Shown in pieces: positions 36,330-44,632 of a stretch of DNA of 64,000 nucleotides. The DNA is from Alphaproteobacteria bacterium (GTDB lineage Bacteria; Pseudomonadota; Alphaproteobacteria; CAAGCB01; CAG-977): contig CAAGEP010000003.1 in the NCBI GenBank assembly GCA_900768875.1, forward strand, positions 372,001 to 436,000, read 5' to 3'. Position 1 is the first letter of the stretch. The number at the start of each line of letters is the position of its first letter. The notes below the pieces were generated by a model. It saw only the letters and a program-made list of their open reading frames with translations, was not told the DNA's origin and did not search any database. The translations under genes were made by a program, and so were the position numbers.

Positions 36330-37850
36330 TTATTCTCCGTCAAGGTCAATCAGCCGCGACAAACCGTTCATCGGAATGGCAAGCCAGTCCGGACGGTTCG
36401 CGACTTCGTAAATCACTTCGTACAGCGCTTTTTCCAAAATAAACAGGTCAAGCAGCTTTTGCGTGTCCGCCGCCTTGTCGGGCAAAGACGTGCAGCCCGC
36501 CATATTTTGGAAATAGCCGTTTAAAAACGCTTCTGTCGCCTGTTTTTGCCATTCGGCGGCGACGGGCAGCATTTGCGGTCTGTCGGCTTCGGCGACGAAC
36601 ATCAGCACCGAACCGAACGCGGCATAGTCAAACGACCGCACCATGCCCGCAACGTCTTTCAAAACGCAATGCTTGATTTGGCGTTCCGCGATCGGGCGCA
36701 AAGGCTCGCCTTCAAAATCCAGCAGGAAAAAGTCGCCGTTCGCGACAACCACCTGCCCCAAATGGTAATCCCCGTGAAAGCGGGTCTTCATACACTTTAC
36801 GTCTGACGGAACAAGCGCTTCAATCCGTTCGACAATCGCGTCGCGGCGGGCAATCAGGTTTTCGACTTTGCGCCGCATTTCGCCCGTCAAAGACGCGACG
36901 TTGACTTTTGCCACCGCAATCGTTCTGTCCGCCTGCGCGACGACCTGCGCCGTCCAGTCCGTCAAATCGGCGTTCGACACGGGCGCGGGCGCGAACACCT
37001 TGTCCGTTCCTTTGGCGAACGCCTTGTGCATTTCCGCGGTGCGCTTGCCCAGCAAAGCCGCCGTTTTCAGATAGTCGGCGTGGTCAATCGCTTCGCCGTT
37101 TTTCACTTTGGCGAAAACGGATTGCAGATAGTTCATCGTATAGCCCCAGCCGTCGCCGTCGTTTGCAACAAAAGCCTGCAAAATGCCGACACCCAAGATT
37201 TTGCCGTCGGCGCTCACCAGCTCGGCTTTGCCCAAATAAGCGGGCGTGTTTTCGAACTTCGCCGTTTCCGTCAGAAACGCGGACGTAACGATTTCGGGAT
37301 TTTCGCCGTAAGCGACGCGGCGGTAGACTTTCAGCATAATCGTTTTGCCGACGATCAAGGACGTATTGCTTTGTTCGACACCCATCATCTTTTGCGGCAG
37401 TCCCGCGACGGCTTCAATCAAAGCCTTGCCTTTTGCCGTGGCGGACGCTTTGAAGGTCAAGCCGTTTCCGACGGCAAGCATCGCGTCTTTCGCCATCAAA
37501 TCCAGCACGCCCGCGGAAAAATCGCTTTCGCCCGCGGCATCAAAGATCACACCGTCTTCAACGGAACAAATGACGGCGTCCGGATTGACCGCTTTTGCCT
37601 GTTCGCCGAATGCGGCGCGCAAAGGAATGATGAACATCGGCGCGTCCCCGCCGTTCAATTCAACCCTGACAACCGCAAAAGTCGTTTTCGCGGAAAGCGG
37701 CGCGACGGCTTCGACATCAACGGCTTTAATCGTGTCGTCTTTTGCGCTGTACCAGCGTTTGGTCGGCAAAAAGCTTTCCAAAGCCCCGCAAAACGTCTGT
37801 TTGAAAGCTTTATCCGCCAACCAAGCGGACACTTCCGTTTTATTTTCCAA
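36330..37850 (-). CDS. mak: Maltokinase (Pep2/Mak type)
   Basis: 506 codons from TTG 37850, picked because GGGAGG stands six bases before it. A GTG at 37874 would overlap glgE and is less likely. It phosphorylates maltose to maltose 1-phosphate. The C-terminal kinase lobe shows MKTRFHGDYHLGQVVV (catalytic HGDxHxxN/Q loop near residue 357), FLLDFEGEP (DFE metal motif), and the RSFDYAAF and ALYEVIYEVANRPDWLAIP blocks diagnostic for maltokinases. The N-terminal cap begins with the WYSAKDD region. In some bacteria this kinase is fused to trehalose synthase; here it stands alone and no treS is in the window. Confidence 0.92.
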   Translation of the reverse strand: MENKTEVSAWLADKAFKQTFCGALESFLPTKRWYSAKDDTIKAVDVEAVAPLSAKTTFAVVRVELNGGDAPMFIIPLRAAFGEQAKAVNPDAVICSVEDGVIFDAAGESDFSAGVLDLMAKDAMLAVGNGLTFKASATAKGKALIEAVAGLPQKMMGVEQSNTSLIVGKTIMLKVYRRVAYGENPEIVTSAFLTETAKFENTPAYLGKAELVSADGKILGVGILQAFVANDGDGWGYTMNYLQSVFAKVKNGEAIDHADYLKTAALLGKRTAEMHKAFAKGTDKVFAPAPVSNADLTDWTAQVVAQADRTIAVAKVNVASLTGEMRRKVENLIARRDAIVERIEALVPSDVKCMKTRFHGDYHLGQVVVANGDFFLLDFEGEPLRPIAERQIKHCVLKDVAGMVRSFDYAAFGSVLMFVAEADRPQMLPVAAEWQKQATEAFLNGYFQNMAGCTSLPDKAADTQKLLDLFILEKALYEVIYEVANRPDWLAIPMNGLSRLIDLDGE

Positions 37851-37867
37851 AGTCTGCCTCCCTGTTT

Positions 37868-39979
37868 TTACCACGCGCGGTCAATCGGCGTCACGCGATA
37901 GATTTCCGCCTGATTTCCCGCAGGATACAGGTTGATCCACAATTCATTGCCCCGCACGTCGAATTCGCGTCCGCTCAGCAGTTCTTCGACATGGAAGCGC
38001 CCGCCGAACGCAACGTTCATTTCCTCTGTCGGGAACCAAATCCGCCCCGCCTGTCCGTGATACGGGTCAAGGCTGAGCGCGACAAAAATCATATTGCTTC
38101 TGTCTTCGGTCATTTTGCCGTAGAAAATGATATTGTCGTTTTCCGACGTGTAGAACCGCAGGTTTTCGTACTCCTGCAAAGCATAGTTTTCACCGCGAAT
38201 CCAGTTGATTGCCGCGACAACGTCTTTGATGTTGCCCTCGGCGTTCCAGTCGCGCGTGCGGATTTCGTATTTTTCCGAGTTATTGAACTCCTCGCGCCCC
38301 GGAATACCGTCGTTTTCGCACAGTTCGTAGCCGTTCAGCATACCGTAAGACGGGCTGAGCGTCGCCGCCAGAATAAAGCGGATGATAAACGCCGAACGCG
38401 GCGCGTCATGCAAATACATCGGCATAATGTCGGGGGTCGTCGGGAACAGGTTCGGACGCATGAACTCTTTTTCGTCCGTCTGCGTCAGTTCCGTAAAGTA
38501 TTCCTCCAAGTCCTTTTTGCTTTCGCGCCATGCGAAGTACGAATACGACTGCGTAAAGCCGACTTTCGCCAACATCTGCATCATGGGCGGACGGGTGAAC
38601 GCTTCCGCCAAAAACAAAGTGTCGGGATAAACGTTCTGCACTTCGCGAATCACCCATTCCCAGAACGGAACGGATTTCGTATGCGGATTGTCGACGCGGA
38701 AAATGCGCACGCCCTCGTTCGCCCAGAACAAAAACGTGTCGCGCAGTTCCAGCCACAGCGACTCGGAATGTTCGCCGTAGAAATTCACGTTCACGATGTC
38801 CTGATATTTCTTGGGCGGATTTTCGGCGTATTTAATCGTGCCGTCGGGACGGAAAGTGAACCATTCGGGATGTTCCTTTATCCACGGGTGGTCGGGCGAG
38901 CATTGAATCGCAAAGTCCATGGCGACTTCCATGCCCAATTCGTGCGTTTTGGCAACAAAGGAGCGGAAGTCGTCCATCGTCCCCAGCTGAGGATGAATCG
39001 AGCGGTGTCCGCCCTCCGCCGAACCGATGGCGTAAGGCGACCCGACGTCGCCCGGTTCGCACACCAGCGAATTGTTTTTGCCCTTGCGGTGCGCATAGCC
39101 GATAGGATGAATCGGCAGCATGTAAACCACGTCGAATCCCATGGCTTGAATATCGGGCAAACGGGCTTCCGCGTCTTTGAACGTGCCGTGAACGCCGGGG
39201 ACGGAGCCTTGCGAACGGACGTCCATTTCGTACCATGCGCCGAATCGGGCGCGTTCGCGGTCGACGTAAACTTCCAGCTCGCGGTCATAACGCGTCGCCT
39301 TTTCGCGGTCGGGCCAGCGGTCCATCGCCTCGGAAACGTCATTACCCATCAGAATGTTGGCGCATTGGTACATGTCTTCGTTTTCGTCAAAACGCTTCAA
39401 AGCGTCCTGCAGCAAAGCCAAATCGGCTTTGCGCGCGTCTTCGTCGCGAACGTCCTTGATGGTTTTCAAGCGTTCGACGGTTTTGCGCACCATATCCGCA
39501 CCTTCGACCAATTCAAGGGAAATGTCCTGTCCCGCTTCCAACTTTTTGGTCGTGCCGTCCAGCCAAGTGCCGTATTCGTCAACCCAAGCCTCAATCGTGT
39601 AGATATAGCGCGCGTTCGTGCCGAACCACAGCTGACCGTACCATTGGGCAAGCCCGTGGTTGACTTCGGTCATCGGAGTTTCCCACCATTCGTTTGAATC
39701 CGCCAAACGGCACAGAATGACGGCTTTAATCAAGTCATGTCCGTCTTTAAAGATACTGCACGTAACGTCCATCGTGTCGCCGACTTCGCGTTTGACGGCA
39801 TAACGTCCCGCGTCGATTTGCGGACTGACGTGTTCGATGGTAATCGGCGAACTGGCGGCATAATCCATCAAATGGTTATGTTTTTCCTTGATAATCCAGC
39901 CGCGTTTGCTGACTGTGCCGACATCGGAACCCGTCAAAACGGGGGTTGCTTTGGGTTTAAATTTTCTTTCGCGTCCCAT
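37868..39979 (-). CDS. glgE: Alpha-1,4-glucan:maltose-1-phosphate maltosyltransferase
   Basis: 703 codons. It extends alpha-glucan by two glucose units using maltose 1-phosphate, releasing phosphate. Residues about 45-150 are the N-terminal beta domain (ITIEHVSPQIDAGRYAVKREVGD). The GH13_3 barrel shows VVYMLPIHPIGYAHRKGKNN, HPEWFTFRPDGTIKYAENPPKKYQDI, the nucleophile Asp in VRIFRVDNPHTKSVPFWEW (near 428) and the acid Glu in LFLAEAFTRP. These blocks are specific to GlgE. The ATG is preceded by AAAGAG. It heads the five-gene alpha-glucan cassette; the 150-base gap to kdsB should hold its promoter, but no convincing minus-strand boxes were found. Confidence 0.96.
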   Translation of the reverse strand: MGRERKFKPKATPVLTGSDVGTVSKRGWIIKEKHNHLMDYAASSPITIEHVSPQIDAGRYAVKREVGDTMDVTCSIFKDGHDLIKAVILCRLADSNEWWETPMTEVNHGLAQWYGQLWFGTNARYIYTIEAWVDEYGTWLDGTTKKLEAGQDISLELVEGADMVRKTVERLKTIKDVRDEDARKADLALLQDALKRFDENEDMYQCANILMGNDVSEAMDRWPDREKATRYDRELEVYVDRERARFGAWYEMDVRSQGSVPGVHGTFKDAEARLPDIQAMGFDVVYMLPIHPIGYAHRKGKNNSLVCEPGDVGSPYAIGSAEGGHRSIHPQLGTMDDFRSFVAKTHELGMEVAMDFAIQCSPDHPWIKEHPEWFTFRPDGTIKYAENPPKKYQDIVNVNFYGEHSESLWLELRDTFLFWANEGVRIFRVDNPHTKSVPFWEWVIREVQNVYPDTLFLAEAFTRPPMMQMLAKVGFTQSYSYFAWRESKKDLEEYFTELTQTDEKEFMRPNLFPTTPDIMPMYLHDAPRSAFIIRFILAATLSPSYGMLNGYELCENDGIPGREEFNNSEKYEIRTRDWNAEGNIKDVVAAINWIRGENYALQEYENLRFYTSENDNIIFYGKMTEDRSNMIFVALSLDPYHGQAGRIWFPTEEMNVAFGGRFHVEELLSGREFDVRGNELWINLYPAGNQAEIYRVTPIDRAW

Positions 39980-40073
39980 GGGAAAACTCTTTCAGCGGTT
40001 AAAAATCAAAATGTAGCTTCTAAGATACACAACCGAAAGATTTTTTTCCAGTAAATAAACGATGTAAAAACGC

Positions 40074-40101
40074 TTGACTTGCCCCTTTTGACGCTTAGAC
40101 T
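40074..40101 (+). promoter_or_regulatory. Promoter of kdsB
   Basis: TTGACT (40074-40079, within CTTGACT) and TAGACT (40096-40101) are 16 bases apart, 30 bases before the kdsB start; a good alphaproteobacterial housekeeping match. Confidence 0.65.
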
Positions 40102-40131
40102 GAAACGACCATATTTTCAGGAGGCTTTCTT

Positions 40132-40953
40132 ATGACATCCGACAAGATTCTCATCATCATTCCCGCCCGTTATCAGTCGTCCCGCCTGCCCGGCAAACCG
40201 CTGGTCAAAATCGCGGGCGTCGAAATGATAAAACGCGTGGCGATGATTGCCGATTTTGTTTGCAAAAACAACGAAAACTGCGCTTATGCCGTGGCGACGG
40301 ACGACGACAGAATCGCCGATTTCTGCAAAGCTGCCGCCATTCCGTTCACCATGACCCGCGCGGATTGCAAATCGGGAACGGAACGCTGCTGGGACGCCGT
40401 GCAAAAAGAATCCGTCCGTCCCGCTTTCGTTATCAATCTGCAAGGCGACAACCCGCTTTGCCCGCCGCATTTGCTGCAAGAATTGATTGACGCGTGGAAA
40501 GCCTGCCCCGCCGACGTGTTTACGCCGTGCGTCCATTTGGATTGGGGGGAATACGACCGCCTGCTGGAATCCAAAAAAACGACTCCTTATTCGGGTACGA
40601 CCGTTCTGGTCGACAAAGCGGGTTACGCGATGGCGTTTTCCAAAAACGTGATTCCCGCCGTGCGTAAACCCGAAAAAGCGCGCGAGCTGTCCGAAAAAAG
40701 CCCCGTCCGCCGTCACGTCGGACTGTACGCTTACACGTTCGACGCGCTGAAGGATTACTTCACCCTGCCCCCGTCGCCGTATGAAGCCGATCAAATCGAA
40801 GGCTTGGAACAGATGAGATTCCTTTACAACGGCAAAAAAGTCAAAATGGTCGAAGTCGACTACCGCGGACGCAAAACGACCAGCGGCGTCGATTCCCCCG
40901 AAGACGTCGCCCGCGTCGAAGCGATTATCGCCGAATACGGGGAACTCGTCTAA
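40132..40953 (+). CDS. kdsB: 3-deoxy-manno-octulosonate cytidylyltransferase
   Basis: 273 codons, AGGAGG before the ATG. It activates Kdo as CMP-Kdo for lipopolysaccharide core synthesis. The N-terminal IIPARYQSSRLPGKPL nucleotide-binding loop, ATDDDRI, SGTERCWDA and the metal-binding INLQGDNPL are the KdsB signature set; DYRGRKTTSGVDSPEDV closes the fold. Some related CMP-sugar synthetases share the first motif, but SGTER and the length favour KdsB. It implies an LPS with Kdo. It leads a three-gene unit with a P-loop kinase and a histidine phosphatase. Confidence 0.92.
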   Translation: MTSDKILIIIPARYQSSRLPGKPLVKIAGVEMIKRVAMIADFVCKNNENCAYAVATDDDRIADFCKAAAIPFTMTRADCKSGTERCWDAVQKESVRPAFVINLQGDNPLCPPHLLQELIDAWKACPADVFTPCVHLDWGEYDRLLESKKTTPYSGTTVLVDKAGYAMAFSKNVIPAVRKPEKARELSEKSPVRRHVGLYAYTFDALKDYFTLPPSPYEADQIEGLEQMRFLYNGKKVKMVEVDYRGRKTTSGVDSPEDVARVEAIIAEYGELV

Positions 40954-41589
40954 GTGCTGCAGGATGTCATCAATCGGATTTTGGGAACGCGGTCGCTGTC
41001 GGCGACTTTGCCCGACGGTTTTACGCCGTTTTCGCTGAAATCCGACATACGGGCGGTTTTGACGCGGCATCTGGCGGGTGTTTTTCCCGTCGCATCCCCC
41101 GTTTTGATTAACATTTCGGGACTGCCCGCGTCGGGAAAATCCGTTTTGGCAACGGCGTTCAAAGCCGAAAACCCGCACTTTTTGTATTTAAGCTTTGACG
41201 CGATTATGGAGCAGCTGCCCCCCTATCAAACCGAAGTCAAAACCGACAAACAGCGGGCGTTTGAACGTTGGGAACTGCCCGCGCGCTTTATCGGCTATCA
41301 CGTTTTGAAAAAAGCCGTCAAAGCCCGCCTGCCGATTGTGTTTGAACACTCGAACGCCAGCCCTTTGCACTTGGAACTGTACGAAGAAATCAAAAAACTG
41401 GGGTATACGGTGGAAATCCGTTTTATTTCCGCCGAACCGCCTTTGGTTTTGCCGCGGCTGGCCCGTCGCGACCGTTATTTTTCACCGCAAAATGTGATGA
41501 AACGGTGGGAAACGCTGCAAACTTTACTGCCCGAACTGCAAAAAACATCGGACAAATTCACCTTTTTGAAAGCATGGAAAGAACAATGA
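40954..41589 (+). CDS. P-loop kinase, zeta-toxin-like ATPase of unknown substrate
   Basis: 211 codons from GTG 40954 immediately after the kdsB stop. Walker A is GLPASGKS at about residues 54-61 (INISGLPASGKSVLATAF). The Asp of LSFDAIMEQLP, the central PIVFEHSNASPLHLELY and the Arg-rich lid PRLARRDRYF resemble the zeta-toxin/AAA kinase group of small-molecule kinases. There is no antitoxin partner, so a toxin role is not supported; a metabolic kinase is more likely. The next gene overlaps by 4 bases. Confidence 0.7.
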   Translation: MLQDVINRILGTRSLSATLPDGFTPFSLKSDIRAVLTRHLAGVFPVASPVLINISGLPASGKSVLATAFKAENPHFLYLSFDAIMEQLPPYQTEVKTDKQRAFERWELPARFIGYHVLKKAVKARLPIVFEHSNASPLHLELYEEIKKLGYTVEIRFISAEPPLVLPRLARRDRYFSPQNVMKRWETLQTLLPELQKTSDKFTFLKAWKEQ

Positions 41590-42200
41590 AACGACTGATT
41601 ATCGCCCGTCACGGCAACACTTTTCGCAAAGACGAAACCCCGACCCGCGTCGGCGCGGGAACCGATTTACCCTTGGTCGAGGAAGAACGCGCCCGCGGCA
41701 TCGGCAAATACTTGAAAGCCAAAGGGCTAATTCCGACGAAAGTTTTTGCCGCGCCTTTGCAAAGAACGATGAAAACGGCGTCTTTGGCGGTCGAGGAATT
41801 GGGGCTTGATTTGCCCGTCGTCCCGAACGCCGACTTTACGGAAGTCGACTACGGTCCCGACGAAAACAAAACCGAGGACGAAGTCGTCGCCCGCATCGGA
41901 CAGGACGCGATTGATTTGTGGAACGCCAAAGCCGTTGTGCCGCAGGGCTGGAAAGTCGACCCCGACAAAATCGTCGCCGCATGGAAATCGTTTGCGGATT
42001 CCGTTGCCGACGGCGAAACGGTTTTGCTGGTATCCTCCAACGGCATCATCCGTTTTGCGCCGCATTTGACGGGCGACTACGACGCTTTTTGCCAAACGCA
42101 CGACATCAAAGTCGCGACGGGCGGCGTATGCGTTTTTGAAAACGACGGCAGCGGCTGGACGTGTTCGGAATGGAACGTCAAAGCGTTCAAATTCGTTTAA
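41586..42200 (+). CDS. Histidine phosphatase family protein
   Basis: 204 codons from ATG 41586, overlapping the upstream stop (ATGA). The N-terminal LIIARHGNT is the RHG catalytic motif; FAAPLQRTMKTA gives the second Arg, and VDYG the acid. The distal histidine seen as SSNGIIRFA is unusual: most family members have (G)H(G) here, so the second catalytic His seems to be replaced by Asn. This may mean altered or lost activity. The gene closes the kdsB unit. Confidence 0.78.
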   Translation: MKRLIIARHGNTFRKDETPTRVGAGTDLPLVEEERARGIGKYLKAKGLIPTKVFAAPLQRTMKTASLAVEELGLDLPVVPNADFTEVDYGPDENKTEDEVVARIGQDAIDLWNAKAVVPQGWKVDPDKIVAAWKSFADSVADGETVLLVSSNGIIRFAPHLTGDYDAFCQTHDIKVATGGVCVFENDGSGWTCSEWNVKAFKFV

Positions 42201-42212
42201 TTCCTTTTTGTA

Positions 42213-42241
42213 TTGAGTTTTCGCGGCAAATCGTGTACAAC
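42213..42241 (+). promoter_or_regulatory. Promoter of the DUF2934 gene
   Basis: TTGAGT (42213-42218) and TACAAC (42236-42241) with a 17-base spacer, about 58 bases before the start codon. Confidence 0.5.
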
Positions 42242-42298
42242 TATAGAAGCGTGAAGTCAAATCAAGCTGTATCATAACTCGTTTTGGGAGAAATAAGT

Positions 42299-42574
42299 AT
42301 GTGTAACGAAGATAAAATCCGCGAAGCCGCCTACTTCGTATGGCTGAACAACGGTTGCCCCGAAGGCGCGGACGTCGAATGCTGGTTGGAAGCGGAAGCC
42401 TGCGCCGACGGCGAATGCTGCTGTGAATGTGTTTGCGAATGCACGGAAGCGAAAGCCGAAGAAAAGAAACCCGCCAAGAAAGCTCCCGCTAAAAAAGCGG
42501 CTGCGCCCAAAGCCGAAAAGGCTGAAAAAGCGGTGAAAAAAGCTCCGGCGAAAAAAGCCGCCGCGAAAAAGTAA
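42299..42574 (+). CDS. DUF2934 protein with Cys cluster and Lys/Ala-rich tail
   Basis: 91 codons from ATG 42299 with GGGAG eight bases upstream. Three parts: a DUF2934 motif (KIREAAYFVWLNNGCPEG, then VECWLEAEA) at residues 5-35; a dense Cys cluster (DGECCCECVCEC, seven Cys in twelve residues) at about 38-49; and a low-complexity tail of KKAPAKKAA-type repeats to the end, like the C-terminal tails of histone H1-like bacterial proteins. DUF2934 has no established function. The tail suggests nucleic-acid binding and the Cys cluster metal or redox sensing, both inferred. It is monocistronic with its own promoter and terminator. Confidence 0.8.
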   Translation: MCNEDKIREAAYFVWLNNGCPEGADVECWLEAEACADGECCCECVCECTEAKAEEKKPAKKAPAKKAAAPKAEKAEKAVKKAPAKKAAAKK

Positions 42575-42596
42575 TCTTTTCCGCAATTAAACAGAA

Positions 42597-42631
42597 AAGC
42601 CGTCATTGCGCCCGTAATGACGGTATTTCTT
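42597..42631 (+). terminator. Terminator of the DUF2934 gene
   Basis: CCGTCATT (42600-42607) pairs perfectly with AATGACGG (42616-42623), 8-base loop, followed by TATTTCTTT. Confidence 0.7.
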
Positions 42632-42665
42632 TGATTTGAGAGGCTCCGCCGGAATGAAAAAATCC

Positions 42666-42754
42666 TCATTGCGAGGAGCAACGCGACGCGGCAATCCGTT
42701 GTTTACATTCCACAAATGGATCGCCACCCCCCTAACTAAAGGGGTTCGTGATGA
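42666..42754. repeat. Imperfect palindromic intergenic repeat
   Basis: The element begins TCATTGCGAGGAGCAACGCG and ends TTCGTGATGA, so the outer ends are inverted (TCATTGCGA against TCATCACGA). Inside, GGCAATCC pairs with GGATCGCC, and CCCC with GGGG. The TCATTGCGAG...GCAATCC wording is that of dispersed palindromic repeats known from many bacterial genomes. Only one copy was found in this window, between the DUF2934 terminator and queH. Confidence 0.6.
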
Positions 42755-42807
42755 CAAATAAGGTTCGCACAATCCCGTTACCGTTTTTTATTCAAAGGAT
42801 TTTTTCC

Positions 42808-43359
42808 ATGCCCAAACTGTTGCTTTTATCCTGCTGTGCGCCGTGTTCGTGCGCCGTCATAGCCAAAGCCGCACGGGAACACGCGGATATAACGGTATTG
42901 TTTTACAATCCGAACATTCAGCCGCGCGCCGAATATGAAAAACGCCGCGACGAACAAAAACGGTTCTGCGACGATTTGAACGTGCCGTTCGTTGAATTGC
43001 CTTACAATCCCGCAGACTGGCTGGACGCGGTCAAAGGATTGGAAGCCGAACCGGAACGCGGAAAACGGTGCTCCGTCTGTTTTCTGTTCCGCCTGCGCCG
43101 CGCCGCCGCTTACGCCAAGCAGAACGGGTTTGACGCCTTTTCGTCCGTTTTGGGCGTTTCGCGGTACAAAGATTTAAATCAAGTCAACGCCGCCGCCGAA
43201 ACCGCCGCCAAAGAAGCGGACATTCCTTACGATTTGACGAACTGGCGCAAAGGCGGCTTGGAACAGGAACGGCAACGGTTGGTCAAGGAAACGCGGATGT
43301 ACGCGCAAGACTATTGCGGCTGCCCGTTTTCAATCAGAGGCACATCTTCATCGTCATAA
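42808..43359 (+). CDS. queH: Epoxyqueuosine reductase QueH
   Basis: 183 codons from ATG 42808 (AAAGGA upstream); an in-frame ATG at 42748 lies inside the repeat and is not favoured. QueH catalyses the last step of queuosine synthesis in tRNA, reducing epoxyqueuosine. The cysteines expected of the family are present: CC at residues 9-10 followed by APCSC, RCSVCFLFRLR, and YCGC near the C-terminus, together with SSVLGVSRYKDLNQVN. QueH replaces the oxygen-using-lineage QueG in many anaerobes. The last 49 bases overlap the end of rmuC on the opposite strand. Confidence 0.93.
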   Translation: MPKLLLLSCCAPCSCAVIAKAAREHADITVLFYNPNIQPRAEYEKRRDEQKRFCDDLNVPFVELPYNPADWLDAVKGLEAEPERGKRCSVCFLFRLRRAAAYAKQNGFDAFSSVLGVSRYKDLNQVNAAAETAAKEADIPYDLTNWRKGGLEQERQRLVKETRMYAQDYCGCPFSIRGTSSSS

Positions 43360-44573
43360 TCGACGGCGAAATCCTTGGACGCTTTCGCGCCCTGTTGCTT
43401 CAGCTTCACCGCCCAGCCGATGGCGTTGCCCTTGCCTTCGGACAGCTTTTTAAACGCGTTGTCATAGCTTGTTTTCGCCTTGCCCAACGCTTTGTCGATA
43501 TCCTGCATATCTTCGACGAAAGCGACCAGTTTGTCGTGCAATTTGCCGCCGATTTCTGCGATTTGCTGAACATTTCTGTTCTGCCGCTCGATGCGCCACA
43601 TATTTTCGACCGTGCGCAAAATCGGCAGCAGGGAAGACGCCGTCGTAATCGCGATATTGGCTTTGTACGCCGCTTCGTAAATATCGGCATCGGCTTGCAA
43701 AGCCGCCAAATACGCGTGTTCGATGGGAATAAACATAAAAACGTAATCCAGTCCCGAATCTTTGACTTTGGACTGATAGTCCTTGCCCGACAGCCCTTTG
43801 ATGTGATTACGCAAAGCTTGGACATGTTCCGCCAAAAACCGTTTTTTATCGTCGGGATTGTCCGCGTTCACATAACGGGTGTACGCATTCAGCGATACTT
43901 TGCAGTCCACGATTAAACGGCGGTCGTTCGGCAGATTCACGACATAGTCGGGTCTTCTGTTATGCCCGTCTTCATCCTTTACGTTTTCCTGTACAGAGTA
44001 ATCAATTCCACGCTGAAATCCCGCAACTTCAAACACGCGTTCCAACTGCGTTTCGCCCCAGTCGCCCTGATGCTTTGTGTTGCCTTTCAGCGCGTTTGCC
44101 AAACTTTTCGCCTCGTCGCTTAAACGCCCGTTCATTTCCAGCAGATTTTTCAGCTGAGCGTCCAGCTGTCCGCGTCCCGTCGCCTGCACTTGTTTAAAAT
44201 CGTCCATGCCTTTTTGAAAAGCGGTCAACTGATCTTTCAGCGGGGTTAAAATCTGTCCGATGCTTTGCTGTTGATTTTCGGTTTGCGCTTTCAGAATATC
44301 GGCGGACACCGCCTTGAACTGTACGGTCAGAGCTTCGCGCATTTGGCGCAATTCTTCAATGCGTTCATTCAAATGCCCCGCATCCGATTTCAATTCCGCC
44401 GTTTCTCGAATCAGCGTTTCTTTTTCGGCTGTCAAGCGTTGATTTTCAGCCGTCAGTTCGTCCACGCGGCGGTTTAAAAATTCGGTTTCGGGTGATTGCT
44501 TTTTCCGCAACAGCACCAACAATCCCGTAACCACGGCCAAAATCGCCAAAGTCGCCACATCGGTCCAAGCCAT
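43311..44573 (-). CDS. rmuC: DNA recombination protein RmuC
   Basis: 420 codons from ATG 44573, six bases after AAGGAG. One N-terminal membrane segment (about residues 5-22), a coiled coil rich in Glu, Leu and Arg (about 30-140), then the RmuC nuclease-like domain (about 150-390: GNTKHQGDWGETQLERVFE, RRPDYVVNLPNDRRLIVDCKVSLNAY, DYVFMFIPIEHAYL). RmuC limits inversion at short inverted repeats in E. coli. It lies directly behind the terminator of the lipoprotein gene 44633-45199. Confidence 0.93.
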   Translation of the reverse strand: MAWTDVATLAILAVVTGLLVLLRKKQSPETEFLNRRVDELTAENQRLTAEKETLIRETAELKSDAGHLNERIEELRQMREALTVQFKAVSADILKAQTENQQQSIGQILTPLKDQLTAFQKGMDDFKQVQATGRGQLDAQLKNLLEMNGRLSDEAKSLANALKGNTKHQGDWGETQLERVFEVAGFQRGIDYSVQENVKDEDGHNRRPDYVVNLPNDRRLIVDCKVSLNAYTRYVNADNPDDKKRFLAEHVQALRNHIKGLSGKDYQSKVKDSGLDYVFMFIPIEHAYLAALQADADIYEAAYKANIAITTASSLLPILRTVENMWRIERQNRNVQQIAEIGGKLHDKLVAFVEDMQDIDKALGKAKTSYDNAFKKLSEGKGNAIGWAVKLKQQGAKASKDFAVDYDDEDVPLIENGQPQ

Positions 44574-44589
44574 ATTCATCTCCTTATGC

Positions 44590-44617
44590 AAAAACCCCTT
44601 CGTGCGAAGGGGTTCTG
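44590..44617 (-). terminator. Terminator of the lipoprotein gene
   Basis: ACCCCTTC (44594-44601) and GAAGGGGT (44606-44613) around a GTGC loop; on the minus strand it runs into TTTTTG just before the rmuC ribosome site. Confidence 0.85.
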
Positions 44618-44632
44618 CCGTTCAGTTTTTCA

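Noticed and set aside
40954..41589. Zeta toxin of a toxin-antitoxin system
   Set aside because: The P-loop region is similar, but there is no antitoxin gene, and the gene lies in a translationally coupled unit with kdsB and a phosphatase.
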